Positions 4,782-5,230 of a stretch of 5,230 nt of DNA are shown one piece after another. Within the stretch, counting starts at the first letter, position 1. The number at the start of each line of letters is the position of its first letter. The DNA comes from Treponema sp. Its GTDB lineage: Bacteria; Spirochaetota; Spirochaetia; Treponematales; Treponemataceae. The notes below the pieces were generated by a model, which was given only the letters and a program-made list of their open reading frames with translations, was not told where the DNA came from and made no database searches. The stretch spans positions 1-5,230 of the forward strand of contig JAFTEK010000335.1 of the NCBI GenBank assembly GCA_017453705.1, in the 5' to 3' direction. The translations under genes were made by a program, and so were the position numbers.

Positions 4782-5003
4782 ATGAAGGTCGAATCAGCAA
4801 AGGAAATCGGCAACCTCGTTCGTTCCCGTCGCACATCGCTGGGGTTCAGCCAGGCGGAGACAGCCCAGATGTGCAATGTTGGCACACGATTTCTCTCGGA
4901 GCTTGAGAACGGCAAACCCACCCTCCAGCTGGACAAGGTACTGGAATGTCTGGCACTCCTTGGAATCAACATGCACTGCGTAAACCGAGAGGATGACAAA
5001 TGA
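4782..5003 (+). CDS. hipB: HipB-type antitoxin, XRE-family helix-turn-helix protein
   Basis: A 73-residue protein with one XRE-type DNA-binding domain. I-G-N-L-V-R-S-R-R (9-17) opens the fold. The helix-turn-helix spans F-S-Q-A-E-T-A-Q-M-C-N-V-G-T-R-F-L-S-E-L-E-N-G (22-44). G-K-P-T-L-Q-L-D-K-V-L-E-C-L-A-L-L-G-I follows, which is characteristic of HipB and its dimer interface. HipB neutralises the kinase HipA and represses its own operon. The start at 4782 is chosen because the domain begins here; upstream TTG starts fall inside the operator. No ribosome-binding site is present, and the promoter places the transcript start at or just before the ATG, so the mRNA is probably leaderless. It overlaps the hipA start by ATGA. 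As hipA is broken, hipB is now an orphan repressor. Confidence 0.88.
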   Translation: MKVESAKEIGNLVRSRRTSLGFSQAETAQMCNVGTRFLSELENGKPTLQLDKVLECLALLGINMHCVNREDDK

Positions 5004-5206
5004 TGCTAGATGTGTTCCTGGGTTCCAGAAAGGCCGGGGTGCTTTCTGGAACCGCCGACCGGGGAATCGTATTCGCATACTCCCCCGAATACATCTCATA
5101 CGGCGGGGCAGTCCCCCTCTCCGCCAGCCTGTCAGCTAGTAGAACTCACAGGCTTTCCGCAGGAAAACCCTGTCACCAGATAGGGCTATCGTGTGTCACC
5201 AGATAG
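5000..5206 (+). pseudogene. hipA: HipA kinase, N-terminal fragment cut by a repeat
   Basis: The frame starts with ATGATG, overlapping the hipB stop by four bases, with AGAGG 7 nt upstream. Residues 1-44 match the HipA N-terminal subdomain: L-D-V-F-L-G-S-R-K-A-G-V-L, then a variable loop, I-V-F-A-Y-S-P-E-Y-I and V-P-L-S-A-S-L, the counterpart of the P-L-S-x-S-L-P signature. Right after this the sequence becomes the Q and P repeats, and translation ends at a TAG inside a P hairpin (5204-5206). A functional HipA is over 400 residues; the kinase ATP site and catalytic residues are all absent. The toxin is thus lost unless its remainder lies beyond the array. The clean fall-off at about 5132-5141 suggests repeat insertion or recombination. 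Confidence 0.7.
5142..5173. repeat. Motif Q, right copy
   Basis: GAACTCACAGGCTTTCCG (5142-5159) differs from the left copy (4664-4681) at one of 18 bases. It folds as ACAGG/CCTGT (5148-5152, 5169-5173) and TTTCC/GGAAA (5154-5158, 5162-5166) with a 3-nt loop. The distal arm differs from the left copy, yet a hairpin still forms. It marks the point where hipA homology ends. Confidence 0.65.
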
Positions 5207-5230
5207 TGCTATCGTGTGCCACCAGATAGA
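5171..5230. repeat. Tandem 23-bp repeat array, motif P, continuing off the right edge
   Basis: Units begin at 5171, 5194 and 5217; the last is cut by the window edge. Each has CACCAGATAG, two variable bases (GG, then TG) and CTATCGTG, giving a small hairpin GATAG/CTATC with CAC/GTG outside and a 2-nt bulge. The loop bases vary while the arms do not. There are no spacers between units, so it is not a CRISPR array. Confidence 0.8.

Noticed and set aside
5171..5230. CRISPR array at the right edge
   Set aside because: Units are directly adjacent with no spacers, and no cas gene is present.

Overview
The window looks like an accessory region of a bacterial chromosome of moderate, roughly half G+C content. 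Shine-Dalgarno sites and sigma70-type promoters are clear. The gene content (a GGGMS-type LUD protein, a DUF4143 ATPase, an FMN reductase with clustered cysteines, a beta-lactamase-fold serine hydrolase, a HipBA module) is typical of anaerobic, often gut-associated bacteria such as spirochaetes (Treponema-like) or Firmicutes. The sequence alone does not settle the taxon. Several genes are broken, and repeats sit at the breaks, so this is a rearranging region rather than a conserved operon.

Left part (1-426): a gene running off the left edge on the minus strand begins at 19. Its leader can fold in two competing ways around the ribosome-binding site. On the plus strand lies a scar in which the Walker A start of a small P-loop kinase-like gene is joined to the tail of a GNAT acetyltransferase. 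A good promoter then drives the serine hydrolase (427-1404).

Middle (1454-3756), all on the minus strand, reading from right to left: a TetR-type regulator reduced to its ligand-binding end, an NAD(P)H-dependent FMN reductase, a possible 36-residue small protein, and an AAA ATPase with a DUF4143 C-terminus. Between the small ORF and the ATPase lie 33-nt repeats. The units stay in the small ORF's frame, each ends in its own stop codon, and the two boundaries also form promoter elements. The last unit ends in an ATGA overlap with the ATPase start.

Right part (3797-5230): a promoter with a TATAAT box drives a complete LUD (LutC/YkgG-like) protein. After it comes a HipB-type antitoxin that appears to be leaderless, under a long inverted-repeat operator, and overlapping by ATGA a HipA cut off after about 45 residues. 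Short hairpin repeats lie on both sides of the hipBA remnant. The right-hand copy sits exactly at the hipA break and leads into a 23-bp tandem array that continues past the window edge.

The strongest candidates for something undescribed are the stop-terminated in-frame repeats before the ATPase, the switch-like leader at the left edge, and the paired-hairpin repeats around the broken hipBA module.
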